A DNA stretch of 64,000 bases from an uncultured Litoreibacter sp. (GTDB lineage Bacteria; Pseudomonadota; Alphaproteobacteria; Rhodobacterales; Rhodobacteraceae). Shown in pieces: positions 1-9,963 of this stretch; positions within the stretch are counted from its first letter, which is position 1, and each line of letters starts with the position of its first letter. Where the stretch lies: positions 1,788,001 to 1,852,000 of the forward strand of contig CANLUY010000001.1 in the NCBI GenBank assembly GCA_947494435.1, given 5' to 3'. The notes below the pieces were generated by a model that was not told the DNA's origin, did no database searches, and saw only the letters and a program-made list of their open reading frames with translations. The translations under genes were made by a program, and so were the position numbers.

Positions 1-1095
1 TGCGGCTTCGATCATGTTGTCGAGTTGCAGGTAGGGTTTCAATGCGGCTTCGTCCAAGTCATGTTCGACGGCGCGGCGTTTTTCTGAGTAGTAGCGCCAA
101 TCCCATGGCTCCAACTGCCCGTTGATGCCGTCTTGATGCATCAGGGTTTCCAATTTTGCCGCGTCCAGCTCGGCCTGCGCTTTGGCGGGTTGCCAGACAT
201 TCATCAGCAAATCGCGCACATTCGCGGGGGTCTTGGCCATTTCGGTGACCAGCTTGAAATCCGCAAATGTGTCATAGCCCAAGAGGTTTGCGCGTTCCTT
301 GCGCAATGTCAGTGTTTCAAGCGCAATGTCGCGATTGTCGGTTTCGCCGCCATTCGCCCCGCGTGCGGTCCACGCTTCATAGGCTTTTTCGCGCAGGTCG
401 CGGCGCGGGGAATATTGCAGGAACGGCACGATCAGGGACCGTGACAGCGTGATGACATGGCCGTCTACGCCCTTTTCTTTCGCGGCGGCCTTCGCTGAGG
501 AGATCACGAAATCCGGCAGACCGTCGAGGTCGGCCTCGCTGACTTCCATGAACCAGTCGCGCTCGTCTGCCAGCAGGTTCTGGGTGAACTCCGTGCCAAT
601 TACGGCAAGGCGTTCTTTGATGGATTTCAAGCGGTCATACTCTGCGCCTTCAAGCTGCGCGCCTGCGCGTAGGAAGCTGCGGCGTTGCAGATAGAGGACG
701 CGGTGTTGCTCTTCGCTGAGTCCCAGCGTGTCTTTCTGCTGCCATAGCGTTTCGACACGTTCGAACAACGCACGGTTCATCAGCACTTCCGACCCCCACG
801 CGGCCAATTTGGGAGAGAAGGCGCGTTGTAATTCCTGACGCTTGGGGTTCGAATCGACGCCTGCCAACAAATAGAAAGGGCCCAGTGCTTTTTCCAGACC
901 GTCACCCATCAGCGCGAGCGCGTCGATGGTATTGGCAAAACTTGGTGCGTCAGGGTTGTTTGCGATGGCATCCAACTCAGTGCGCGCAGTGGTTAGGGCT
1001 TCTTCGAAGGCCGGTTCCACGTCGTCATCGGTGAATTGGCCGAACGGGGGCAGTTCATGGGGCGTGGTCCACGGGGCGAGCAGCGGGTTGGTCAT
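1..1095 (-). CDS. M3 family metallopeptidase (oligopeptidase A / Dcp-like), N-terminal part, truncated by window edge
   Basis: Continuous minus-strand reading frame from ATG at 1095 (MTNPLLAPWTTPHELPPFGQFTDDDVEPAFEEAL...) resembling the M3 peptidase N-terminal region. The catalytic HExxH lies outside the window. The frame is absent from the ORF track because it is open at the edge. Confidence 0.8.
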   Translation of the reverse strand, partial: MTNPLLAPWTTPHELPPFGQFTDDDVEPAFEEALTTARTELDAIANNPDAPSFANTIDALALMGDGLEKALGPFYLLAGVDSNPKRQELQRAFSPKLAAWGSEVLMNRALFERVETLWQQKDTLGLSEEQHRVLYLQRRSFLRAGAQLEGAEYDRLKSIKERLAVIGTEFTQNLLADERDWFMEVSEADLDGLPDFVISSAKAAAKEKGVDGHVITLSRSLIVPFLQYSPRRDLREKAYEAWTARGANGGETDNRDIALETLTLRKERANLLGYDTFADFKLVTEMAKTPANVRDLLMNVWQPAKAQAELDAAKLETLMHQDGINGQLEPWDWRYYSEKRRAVEHDLDEAALKPYLQLDNMIEAA

Positions 1096-1148
1096 GGGCG
1101 GTCTCCTTTGTGTGGAAAGGTAGTGTCGTGGGGGACGGGCGCAACCGC

Positions 1149-1943
1149 TCAGTGCGGTTTGTCGCGCATCTTTTGCTCCAGACGTCTGAGGCCGAGGGAG
1201 AGGGCCACGGTGAGGGTCAGGTAGATCAGTGCTACGATGTTGTAGGTCTCGAAATAGCGGAAGTTTCCGGCGGCGGTGACCTTGCCCAGCTGTGTAATGT
1301 CTGAGACGCCAAGGACGGAGACGAGGGAGCTGTCCTTGACCATCGCGACGAAATCATTGCCCAAGGGAGGCAAGATCGTGCGGATCGCTTGGGGCAGGAC
1401 GATCAGGCGAAACCTTTGCCAGCGGTTGAGCCCTAGGGCTTCTGCCGCCTCGATCTGGCCTTGGTCAACAGCTTGAATGCCTGCGCGAAACACCTCGGCG
1501 ATGAAGGCGGAATAGCCGATGGCAAGCGCGAGTGTGGCGCGCCAGAGCAGGGGGAAGTCGCGGGTTCTGAAGGGCTCTGCGCCTAACGGTTCCAGCGCCC
1601 AGTTGATCGCGTAGATGATGCCGGGGGCAACAACGAAAGCCACATAAAGCAGCAGGACGATGATTGGGATGCCGCGAACGACTTCGATGTAGAAGCGCGC
1701 GATTTGTCTGAGGATCAGGGATTTTGACAGCGACATGACGGCAAGAAGCAGGCCGGTCAGGGAGGCCATCGTGAAGCCTGTGAGCGTGACAAAGACCGTG
1801 ATGCGGATGCCTTTTGAGAGCGTCCCCATCACTTGTGAATAGAGGTCGTTGACGGCCACTTGGTAGAACATCCACACCATCAGCCCGCCGAGGACGACGA
1901 GCCAATAGGGGAAGTCTTTGTCCTGACCCGAAGGGCCGATCAC
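1149..1943 (-). CDS. amino acid ABC transporter permease (HisM/GlnP type)
   Basis: 264 aa; EAAEALGLNRWQRFRLIVLPQAIRTILPPLGN matches the EAA loop of polar amino-acid permeases. Confidence 0.9.
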   Translation of the reverse strand: MIGPSGQDKDFPYWLVVLGGLMVWMFYQVAVNDLYSQVMGTLSKGIRITVFVTLTGFTMASLTGLLLAVMSLSKSLILRQIARFYIEVVRGIPIIVLLLYVAFVVAPGIIYAINWALEPLGAEPFRTRDFPLLWRATLALAIGYSAFIAEVFRAGIQAVDQGQIEAAEALGLNRWQRFRLIVLPQAIRTILPPLGNDFVAMVKDSSLVSVLGVSDITQLGKVTAAGNFRYFETYNIVALIYLTLTVALSLGLRRLEQKMRDKPH

Positions 1944-1955
1944 GCGCCGGGTGCC

Positions 1956-2741
1956 TTAGCCGCCAAGCTTGTAGTCAAGGAACCACTTGGTGTTGAGTGC
2001 ATCAAGTGTGCCGTCCTTTTCCATGTCGGCAATGGCGGCGTTGATCGGTGCGACCAGTTCGGAGCCTTTGGGGAAGATGAAGCCGAAATCTTCGGTGCCG
2101 AGCTTTTCGCCCACAATTTTCAGTGCGCCGTCGGAGGAGGAGACGTAGCCGTTGCCGGCAGTCCCGTCGGTCAGAACGAGATCAACGTCGCCTGCGCGCA
2201 GGGCGGCAACGCCCGCGCCGAAGGTTTCGAACTTTATAATGCGCGGGTTGGCCTCATCACCATCGAGCACGTCATAGACTCCGACATAGAACGGCGTGGT
2301 GCCGGGTTGTGCGGCCATCAGAAGGTCTGCATCAGAGGCGAAAGACTTGGCATCAGTGAAGCGGTCTTCGTCGCCGCGCACGAGCATGACCATCTCTGAC
2401 GTCATGTATTTGTCCGAGAAATCGACCTTTTCTTTGCGGTCCTCGCGAATGGTGATGCCGGTCATGCCGACATCGTACTGACCTTCACTGACCGCAGGGA
2501 TCATCGCGTCCCAGCTTGTGTTCTCATAAACCACGGTGATGTTGATGCGTTTGGCGATCTCGGCCATGGCATCATATTCCCAACCAATGGCGTTTCCGGT
2601 GCCAGGTTCCACGAATTGCAGCGGTGGGTAGGCGTTCTCTGTCACGACGACGACTTCTTTGCCGTCAAGATTTGGTAGGTGGCCGTCTGCGAATGCGGCA
2701 GTGGCAAGGAATGAGGCGGTGAGGGCGGTCAGAAATTTCAT
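1956..2741 (-). CDS. amino acid ABC transporter substrate-binding protein (SBP_bac_3)
   Basis: 261 aa with signal peptide ([20 protein letters not shown]); [16 protein letters not shown] and [25 protein letters not shown] are typical of the family; adjacent to the permease. Confidence 0.9.
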   Translation of the reverse strand: MKFLTALTASFLATAAFADGHLPNLDGKEVVVVTENAYPPLQFVEPGTGNAIGWEYDAMAEIAKRINITVVYENTSWDAMIPAVSEGQYDVGMTGITIREDRKEKVDFSDKYMTSEMVMLVRGDEDRFTDAKSFASDADLLMAAQPGTTPFYVGVYDVLDGDEANPRIIKFETFGAGVAALRAGDVDLVLTDGTAGNGYVSSSDGALKIVGEKLGTEDFGFIFPKGSELVAPINAAIADMEKDGTLDALNTKWFLDYKLGG

Positions 2742-2893
2742 CAGGCAGGCTCCCTAGATTATTGAGCGCCTGAGTATGAAGACATGGTTGAGGATTGCAA
2801 TACGAGGTCTACCTGTTGCGGATACAAAGTCGCGACATGACCATTCGGTCTGATTGCGGTAACGCGTTCAATACACCAGCGAAAGCCACCCCT

Positions 2894-4270
2894 ATGCGCG
2901 ACGATGACCTGACCGAAGGCCCGATATCAGGCCATTTCCGAACGCTCGCCGTTCCTGCGGCGATGGGGATGTTGTTCACAACGCTTTATAATGTCGTCGA
3001 CGTTTATTTTGCGGGGCAGATCTCAACCGATGCGCAAGCGGGTCTTGCCATTGGGTTTCAGGCCTTTTTCATCATGATGGCGGTTGGATTTGGTACAGGC
3101 TCTGCGATGAGCGCGCTTGTTGGGAATGCGCGGGGCCAGAAAGATGATGACGTGGCGCGGCGCATGGCTTTGCAAGGTGTGTCTTTTGGACTTGTGGCCA
3201 CTGCTATTTTGATGGTTCTCGGTGGACTATTCGGCCCCTCATTGATCGCACTTGTCTCTGAACCCGGTGCATATCGCGACGCAGCGACGGATTATTTTTA
3301 CTGGCTCTTGGCTGCGTTACCCGGCTTCATGCTGGCCTATTCCGCTAATGGCATTCTGCAAGCCCATGGCGACAGCGTCACGTTGCAACGCGCGATGATG
3401 GCAGCGTTTTTCGCCAATATCGGGCTGAACCCGCTGTTTATCTACGGCGTGCCGGGCATTGTTCCCGGTCTGGGATTAAACGGGATCGCTTTGGCCACCA
3501 TCGTGTCGCAAACCGCCGTGATGCTGTTCGTGCTGCGCACTGTTTTGAACCTGCGGGTAGTCAAAGGGGCCTCCCTGTCTGAGTTGAGGCCGGATATGGC
3601 CAGTTACAAAGAAATCCTGTTGCAGATGATCCCGACGGCCTCTGCCATGATGGTGATGTTCGTCTCTGGCTTTGTTGTGCAATACGCGCTGAAGGGATTT
3701 GGTGGCCATGCGATTGCGGCTTACGGGATCGCCTTGCGGATCGAGCAAATCCTGTTGCTTCCCGTGTTGGGCATGACGGGGGCCTTGCTGCCGATTGCCG
3801 CGCAGAATTTCGGCGCAGACAACTATGATCGTGTGCGGCAGGCCGTGTGGTTTTGCTGGAAACTGGGGCTTGTCATGACGATCGGGGCCGCGCCTGTTTT
3901 GTGGTTTGGCGGCGGATATGCGATGTCTCTGTTTACAGAAGATCAATCCGTGATTGATGTGGGCATCAGCTATCTGCGGGTCGATAGCTTTTTGTTTGTT
4001 CTCTATATGATGCTGTTCTCGATCAATTCCTTGCTGCAGGCGTTGAAGCGTCCGATTTGGACCTTGTGGATCTCTGTCTACCGGCAAGGGTTTGGTGTTG
4101 CGTTTTTCATCTGGTTGCTCGTCGGTGTGATCGGCATGGATGTGTGGGGCGTCTGGCTTGGCATAGGGATCGCGGTCAGCACGGGTTGGGTCATTGCGCT
4201 GTTGGTTGCCGCGCGCGTGGCGCGGCAGGAGATTGGCGGTTTGCGTCAGCCGGAAACACGGGCGGCATAA
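2894..4270 (+). CDS. MATE family efflux transporter
   Basis: ORF 2795..4270; internal ATG at 2894 gives a typical ~458 aa MATE protein (GPISGHFRTLAVPAAMGMLFTTLYNVVDVYFAGQIS...). Confidence 0.88.
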   Translation: MRDDDLTEGPISGHFRTLAVPAAMGMLFTTLYNVVDVYFAGQISTDAQAGLAIGFQAFFIMMAVGFGTGSAMSALVGNARGQKDDDVARRMALQGVSFGLVATAILMVLGGLFGPSLIALVSEPGAYRDAATDYFYWLLAALPGFMLAYSANGILQAHGDSVTLQRAMMAAFFANIGLNPLFIYGVPGIVPGLGLNGIALATIVSQTAVMLFVLRTVLNLRVVKGASLSELRPDMASYKEILLQMIPTASAMMVMFVSGFVVQYALKGFGGHAIAAYGIALRIEQILLLPVLGMTGALLPIAAQNFGADNYDRVRQAVWFCWKLGLVMTIGAAPVLWFGGGYAMSLFTEDQSVIDVGISYLRVDSFLFVLYMMLFSINSLLQALKRPIWTLWISVYRQGFGVAFFIWLLVGVIGMDVWGVWLGIGIAVSTGWVIALLVAARVARQEIGGLRQPETRAA

Positions 4271-4272
4271 AA

Positions 4273-4298
4273 AAGGCCCGCTTTTCGGGGCGGGCCTT
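4273..4298. terminator. bidirectional intrinsic terminator between convergent genes
   Basis: AAGGCCCGC-ttttcggg-GCGGGCCTT stem with A-run on the left and T-rich right flank. Confidence 0.75.
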
Positions 4299-4321
4299 GG
4301 TTGTTTTATGTGGGTGTCCGC

Positions 4322-5413
4322 TTAGTTCGGGATTTCAGCGGTTAAGCCTTCAACATAGAAGCTCATGCCTGCCAAACCGTCATCACCGAAGTCCGCTGCG
4401 GTCTCACCCTCTTTCAGCCAGACTGAGCCGTCTTGCTTGTTAATCGGGCCGGTGAAGGGCTTGTATGCGCCCGTTTTGATATCCTCTATCATTTGCGTCG
4501 CCTCAGCACGCACATCTTCTGGAATGCGGTCCGACATATCAGCGAAAGCTACCATTCCGGGCTCAATCCCGTCCCACGTGTCTTTGCTTTCCCATGTCCC
4601 ATCTATCACGGCCTGAGTGCGGGCGATATAGTATGGCGCCCAATCGTCGATGATGGATGTCAGCTGTGCGGTGGGCCCTGCAGAAATCATGTCGGACGCT
4701 TGTCCAAAGGCCATTATGCCGGCCTCTTCGGCTTTCAGCATCGGCGCAGTGGTATCTGTATGTTGCATCAAAACGTCGACACCTTGGTCAATCAACGCTT
4801 TTGCGGCATCAGCTTCTTTCGCAGCATCTTCCCAAGTGAAGACCCAAACGATGTTGAATTCCACATCTGGGTTTACTTTCTTCGCGTGAAGATAGGCAGA
4901 GTTGATCCCACGTATAACCTCAGGAATTGGGAAGGATGCGATATAGCCAATCTTGTTGGTTTTGGTCATTTTCCCCGCGATATGCCCGATTACGGCGCGA
5001 CCCTCATAGAATCGTGCCGAATATGTGGACACATTCGGGTGCTCACGCTTGTAGCCTGTTGCGTGCTCAAATTTCACGTCAGGAAATTTTGCGGCAACCG
5101 CGTTGGTTGGGTCCATATAGCCGAAAGATGTTGTGAAAATCAGGTCGGCGCCTTGCAGGGCCATTTGGGTGATCGCACGTTCGGCGTCGGCACCTTCTGG
5201 GACGCGCTCTTGGAAGAAGGTTTCAACCTTGTCTCCAAAGTGCTCTTGAACTTTCTTACGGGCTTCATTGTGCTCATAGTTCCACCCACCATCGCCGATT
5301 GAACCGACATAGATGAAGCCGACTTTGGTTTTTGCGTGACCGTCGGCGAAGGCGCCGCCGGTGGCCAGTGCAAGCGCCGCGGCGCTGGCGGCGAGTAGTG
5401 TTCTGCGTTTCAT
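4322..5413 (-). CDS. BMP family ABC transporter substrate-binding protein (nucleoside/purine uptake)
   Basis: 363 aa; KVGFIYVGSIGDGGWNYEHNEARKKV and ADLIFTTSFGYMDPTNAVAAKFPDVKFEHATGY typical of Bmp/PnrA-like proteins. Confidence 0.9.
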   Translation of the reverse strand: MKRRTLLAASAAALALATGGAFADGHAKTKVGFIYVGSIGDGGWNYEHNEARKKVQEHFGDKVETFFQERVPEGADAERAITQMALQGADLIFTTSFGYMDPTNAVAAKFPDVKFEHATGYKREHPNVSTYSARFYEGRAVIGHIAGKMTKTNKIGYIASFPIPEVIRGINSAYLHAKKVNPDVEFNIVWVFTWEDAAKEADAAKALIDQGVDVLMQHTDTTAPMLKAEEAGIMAFGQASDMISAGPTAQLTSIIDDWAPYYIARTQAVIDGTWESKDTWDGIEPGMVAFADMSDRIPEDVRAEATQMIEDIKTGAYKPFTGPINKQDGSVWLKEGETAADFGDDGLAGMSFYVEGLTAEIPN

Positions 5414-5453
5414 TTGGTTTCTCCCCAGTTGGTAATTAGCAGCAGATTGGCCT

Positions 5454-6386
5454 CTAGGATGAGGCGTGAAAGATACGTCCCAGACAGCCCGGCGCGGACA
5501 GTGCGGCCTTGGCTTTGCCCGAGGACATGATGACGAGCACGGCGATGGTTATCAGATAGGGCGACATAGACAAGTACTCTACCGGGATCGCGACCCCTGC
5601 GGCTTGCAGGTTCAACTGCAAAACGGTCACCCCGCCGAATAAATAGGCACCCAGCAAAACGCGGAACGGACGCCATGCGCCAAAGACGACGATGGCCAGT
5701 GCGATCCAGCCTGCGCCCGCTGTCATGCCTTCGGTCCATTGTGGAACGCGCACGAGGCTTAAGTACGCCCCGCCCAAGCCTGCACAGGCACCCCCGAAAG
5801 CGATGGCCATCAGGCGGACGCGGACGACTTTGTAGCCCAGCGCGTGGGCTGCGTCGTGGTTCTCTCCAACGGCGCGCAAGATCAGGCCTGCGCGGGTGAA
5901 TTTTAGGACCGCCCATGTGCCGATGACGAGGGCAAGGGTCACGTAGACGATGATGTCTTGGTTGAAGAGGATCGGGCCGATGAAGGGGATGTCGGACAAG
6001 AAGGGGATGTCCAGTTTCTCCGTCGCGGGGGGGCGGATGCCGACATAGCTTTGACCCAGCATGGAACTGAGGCCGAGCCCGAAGAGGGTCAGAGCGAGGC
6101 CAGTGGCGACTTGGTTTGACAGCAGGACTTGTGTGAGGAAGCCAAAGATCAGCGACAGAAGGGCCCCACCGGTTGCTGCGGCGATGAAGCCAAGCGTGGG
6201 CGAGCCGCTTTCGACGGCGATGGCAAAGCCGCAGATTGCACCGACGATCATCATGCCTTCGACACCGAGGTTCAGGACGCCGGATTTCTCGACGATCAGC
6301 TCGCCGGTTGCCGCCAGAATGATCGGCGTTGCGGCCACCATGAGCGAGGCTAGAAGGAGAGTGGGGGAGATGGCTGATAGGTCCAT
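5454..6386 (-). CDS. ABC transporter permease (nucleoside type, BMP-associated)
   Basis: 310 aa; ATGELIVEKSGVLNLGVEGMM...GENHDAAHALGYKV. Confidence 0.9.
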   Translation of the reverse strand: MDLSAISPTLLLASLMVAATPIILAATGELIVEKSGVLNLGVEGMMIVGAICGFAIAVESGSPTLGFIAAATGGALLSLIFGFLTQVLLSNQVATGLALTLFGLGLSSMLGQSYVGIRPPATEKLDIPFLSDIPFIGPILFNQDIIVYVTLALVIGTWAVLKFTRAGLILRAVGENHDAAHALGYKVVRVRLMAIAFGGACAGLGGAYLSLVRVPQWTEGMTAGAGWIALAIVVFGAWRPFRVLLGAYLFGGVTVLQLNLQAAGVAIPVEYLSMSPYLITIAVLVIMSSGKAKAALSAPGCLGRIFHASS

Positions 6387-7507
6387 TACGCGACCTCCCT
6401 CTTGCCGAAGCGGATGCGGAAATTGGTCAGGACGTCGACTGCGAGCAGGAAGAACAAGAGCATCCCTTGGAAGGCTTGGATTGCTGCGGCGGGCAAGCCG
6501 AGGGAGGATTGCGCAGCTTCGCCACCGATATAGGTGAGGGCGAGGAGCAGACCGGCGAGCAGGATGCCAATGGGATGGAGGCGGCCGAGGAAGGCCACGA
6601 TGATTGCGGTGAACCCGTAGCCCACGTTGAAATCAATACTGATCTGGCCTGCGGGGCCGGAAACTTCGAACAGGCCCGCGAGGCCCGCCAATGCGCCGGA
6701 GATGCCGAGGCAGAACAGGATCAACCGACTTGGATTGACGCCGCCGAAGCGGGCTGCGCGCGGGGCTTGGCCGGCGAGTTTGATTTGAAAGCCCATAAGA
6801 TGACGCGCAAGCAGGACATAGGCGAAGATCACGGCGATGAAGGCGGCGACCACGCCCCAATGCATGCCTGTACCAGTGATGATTTCTTCGTTGTAAGCAG
6901 CGGGGTAGGAGCGGAAGTTGCGACTGCCGGGAAAGCCCGCGCCGTCGGGGTTTTTCAATGCGCCCAAGGCCATGGAGGCCAAGATGAACTCCGCCACATA
7001 GACCAGAAGCAAGGAGACGAGAATTTCGTTGGTGTTGAACTTCACGCGTAAAATGCCCGGTATCATAGCCCAAAGAAAGCCGCCGAGCGCGCCTGCAAGG
7101 ATCATCAGAGGGAAGACGATAAAGCTGTCCCACGGGTAGAATGCCAAGCCGACGGCCGCGCCGCAGATAGCACCGATAATATACTGACCTTCTGCACCAA
7201 TGTTCCAAATACCCGCGCGAAACCCCAGTGATAGGCCGATGGCAATCAGAATCAGCGGGCCTGCTTTGATCAAAAGCTGGCCGCGATAGTAGAAGGCGAA
7301 TTCCCCGAAGATCGGATCCCAGAAAATCGTGCGGATCGATTCCACAGGATCCTTGCCCAAAGCTGCAAACATCAAGCCGCCTGCAATCATAGTGGCGATC
7401 ACAGCAAGGATCGGAGTGGCCCAAGACCAGAGTTTCGACGGTTCAGGCCGTTTTTCGAGCGCAATCATCGCCGTGCCCCGCCTTTGAGGGTTTTCAAAAC
7501 CGAACAT
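6386..7507 (-). CDS. ABC transporter permease (nucleoside type, BMP-associated)
   Basis: 373 aa; FRAGIWNIGAEGQYIIGAICGAAVG; 1-nt overlap with next gene; possible internal start around 7468. Confidence 0.9.
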   Translation of the reverse strand: MFGFENPQRRGTAMIALEKRPEPSKLWSWATPILAVIATMIAGGLMFAALGKDPVESIRTIFWDPIFGEFAFYYRGQLLIKAGPLILIAIGLSLGFRAGIWNIGAEGQYIIGAICGAAVGLAFYPWDSFIVFPLMILAGALGGFLWAMIPGILRVKFNTNEILVSLLLVYVAEFILASMALGALKNPDGAGFPGSRNFRSYPAAYNEEIITGTGMHWGVVAAFIAVIFAYVLLARHLMGFQIKLAGQAPRAARFGGVNPSRLILFCLGISGALAGLAGLFEVSGPAGQISIDFNVGYGFTAIIVAFLGRLHPIGILLAGLLLALTYIGGEAAQSSLGLPAAAIQAFQGMLLFFLLAVDVLTNFRIRFGKREVA

Positions 7508-9022
7508 TTACTCATGCATAGGCTCCAGATCATGAGCGCCGCCCATCATTAATCCGATTTGATCAACGGTAAGGCCCGCTGCGGGGACTGGCGGGCTCAA
7601 GCGGCCTTCGTTAAGGGCGGCAAACCTGTCGGAAATCTCCATCAATTCGTCTAGATCTTGACTGATGACGATGATCGCAGCGCCCTCTGCAGCCAAGTCC
7701 AGCAAGGCTTGACGGATCGCAGCGGCGGCGGCTGCATCAACCCCCCAAGTGGGTTGATTGACGACCATAACTTCTGGTTTTTGAAGGATTTCCCGACCGA
7801 TAACATATTTCTGTAAGTTGCCGCCTGACAGCGCACGGGCGACTGTATGCGTGCCGGGCGTGCGGACGTCGAAGCCGTCGATGACCTCCTGTGCGAAGTC
7901 ACGCGCGGCCCCCCAATTCACAAAACCGTTTTGTGCCAGAGACTTGCGCACCGTTCCTGTCAAAACTGCGTTCTCTGTCAGGCTCATATCCGGTGCGGCG
8001 GCGTGGCCAAGACGTTCTTCGGGGGCAGCCAGAAGGCCGATCTGCCGCCGCGCGTTTGGGCCAAGATTGCCCACGTCTTTGCCTGCAAACATCATCTGCC
8101 CGGCAGGGGACTTGAGTTCCCCCGACAGCGCGCCTGTCAGCTCATCCTGACCGTTACCGGCGACACCACCAATGCCCAGCACTTCGCCGCGATGCACATT
8201 AAAGGAGATGTCTTTCAGCGACGTCCCAAAAGCAGAGGGGGACGGGATCGACAGGCTACGCAGCTCTAATGCGACATCGGTTTGCGCATGCGGTTTGCGT
8301 TCCGGCACATGCAGAACCTCGCCCACCATCATCTCCGCCATGGCGCGGGCTGTTTCTATGCGCGGGTTGCAGGTGCCGACATTTTTGCCGAGGCGCAGGA
8401 TCGTGGCCGTGTCGCAAAGCCGCCTGATCTCTTCCAGTTTATGGGAAATATAGAGGATCGACGTGCCTTCAGAGCGCAATTTTTCCAGGGTCTTGAAGAG
8501 GATATCGACCTCTTGCGGGGTTAGAACGGAGGTCGGCTCGTCCATAATCAGAAGTTTTGGATTTTGCAGGAGGCAGCGAATGATTTCGACGCGTTGTCTC
8601 TCACCTGCGGATAGATCGCCGATTAAACGGGATGGGTCCAAAGGCAGCCCGTAGGCGTTTGACACTTCAGTAATTTTTTGGGCCAGATCGCGCATTTTGG
8701 GTGGGTTTTCCATGCCCAGTGCGATGTTCTCAGCAACATCCAACGCGTCAAACAGGGAGAAATGCTGGAACACCATCGCGACACCTGCCGCGCGTGCTGC
8801 ACGTGGTTCCGCGGGGGCAAAGGCTGCGCCGCTAAATTCCATTGTGCCGCTATCGGGCTTCACCAGCCCGTAGATCATTTTGACCAGTGTGGACTTGCCC
8901 GCGCCGTTTTCACCGAGCAATGCGTGAACCTCGCCGGATTTGATGACCATGGAGACATCATCATTGGCGACGACACCGGGATAGGCTTTCGTCAGACCCT
9001 TGAGGTTCAGCAAAACGCTCAT
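7508..9022 (-). CDS. ABC transporter ATP-binding protein, duplicated ATPase (sugar/nucleoside class)
   Basis: 504 aa; Walker A GENGAGKST, LSAGERQRVEI, MDEPTSVLTP; second degenerate ATPase domain. Confidence 0.93.
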   Translation of the reverse strand: MSVLLNLKGLTKAYPGVVANDDVSMVIKSGEVHALLGENGAGKSTLVKMIYGLVKPDSGTMEFSGAAFAPAEPRAARAAGVAMVFQHFSLFDALDVAENIALGMENPPKMRDLAQKITEVSNAYGLPLDPSRLIGDLSAGERQRVEIIRCLLQNPKLLIMDEPTSVLTPQEVDILFKTLEKLRSEGTSILYISHKLEEIRRLCDTATILRLGKNVGTCNPRIETARAMAEMMVGEVLHVPERKPHAQTDVALELRSLSIPSPSAFGTSLKDISFNVHRGEVLGIGGVAGNGQDELTGALSGELKSPAGQMMFAGKDVGNLGPNARRQIGLLAAPEERLGHAAAPDMSLTENAVLTGTVRKSLAQNGFVNWGAARDFAQEVIDGFDVRTPGTHTVARALSGGNLQKYVIGREILQKPEVMVVNQPTWGVDAAAAAAIRQALLDLAAEGAAIIVISQDLDELMEISDRFAALNEGRLSPPVPAAGLTVDQIGLMMGGAHDLEPMHE

Positions 9023-9963
9023 GCTTTGGCCCGTCTCCCTTTGGTGCCGCTTTCAAGCGAGCCCAGCACTAGCCGAGACGCAACCCCCAGTGCAATAGCT
9101 TGCGGGTGTTTGCCCAGTGTCGGATCGCCAATGGGGCAGGTGATGCGGTCAATCTGCGCTTCGCTATGGCCCAGAGCGGTTAACCGTTTCCTAAATCGCG
9201 CCCATTTTGTTGCAGATCCGATCAGGCCTGCTTGCGCGAAGCTATGGTTCAGGACTTGGTGGCACAACTCAAGATCAAGAGCATGGGAATAGGTCAGGAT
9301 CAGATGATGCGCGTCGGCTGGGGCCATTTTGACGGCGGCGGCAGGGTTGGGGGTTGGCACGGTCGTGACGCCTTCGGGGATGTCATCCGGGAAGCGGGCG
9401 ATATCGGTGTCGATCCATGTGATCCGGAACTGCGGCAGAGGGGCCAAAACGGAGGTGATGGCGCGGCCGACATGGCCCGCGCCATAAATCCAAAGCGGGG
9501 TTTGTTCGGGGTGAATGCTTTCCGCCAGCCAGTTGTTTTCAAAGTGAAGTGCGTTCGTGGTCTGACCGTTTCTGTGCTGTGCTGCCATGCGTGTGATTGC
9601 GAGCGGCTGCGGCTCTTGACCGGCGATGCGACGGATGAAGGGTTTATCCGGCGGCGGCAGTGTTTGGGCGGTGAACACTTCACTGACGAGGGTGACGGTG
9701 CCGCCGCAGCACTGGCCCAAAGCGGGGCCGAGGGGCAAGCGGTCGATCGTCGCGCCGCCCGCACTGAGGCGTGCGCGCAGGCGGTTGACGGCGTCAAATT
9801 CCAATGTGCCGCCGCCGATCGTGCCGCTTTGACCGTCAGCCCAGACCAGCATCGACGTGCCTGTTTCGCGCGGGGCGGAGCCTGCATGTGCTGCGATCAC
9901 GATGCGTCCGACAGTGCCGTGACGGTCTGTGGCCTGTTGGAGGGCCGCGAGATCGAAGCTCAT
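9019..9963 (-). CDS. xdhC: xanthine dehydrogenase accessory protein XdhC
   Basis: Start MSFDLAALQQATDRHGTVGRIVIAAHAGSAPRETGTSMLVW at 9963; Rossmann-like IYGAGHVGRAI; overlaps xdhB. Confidence 0.9.
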   Translation of the reverse strand: MSFDLAALQQATDRHGTVGRIVIAAHAGSAPRETGTSMLVWADGQSGTIGGGTLEFDAVNRLRARLSAGGATIDRLPLGPALGQCCGGTVTLVSEVFTAQTLPPPDKPFIRRIAGQEPQPLAITRMAAQHRNGQTTNALHFENNWLAESIHPEQTPLWIYGAGHVGRAITSVLAPLPQFRITWIDTDIARFPDDIPEGVTTVPTPNPAAAVKMAPADAHHLILTYSHALDLELCHQVLNHSFAQAGLIGSATKWARFRKRLTALGHSEAQIDRITCPIGDPTLGKHPQAIALGVASRLVLGSLESGTKGRRAKA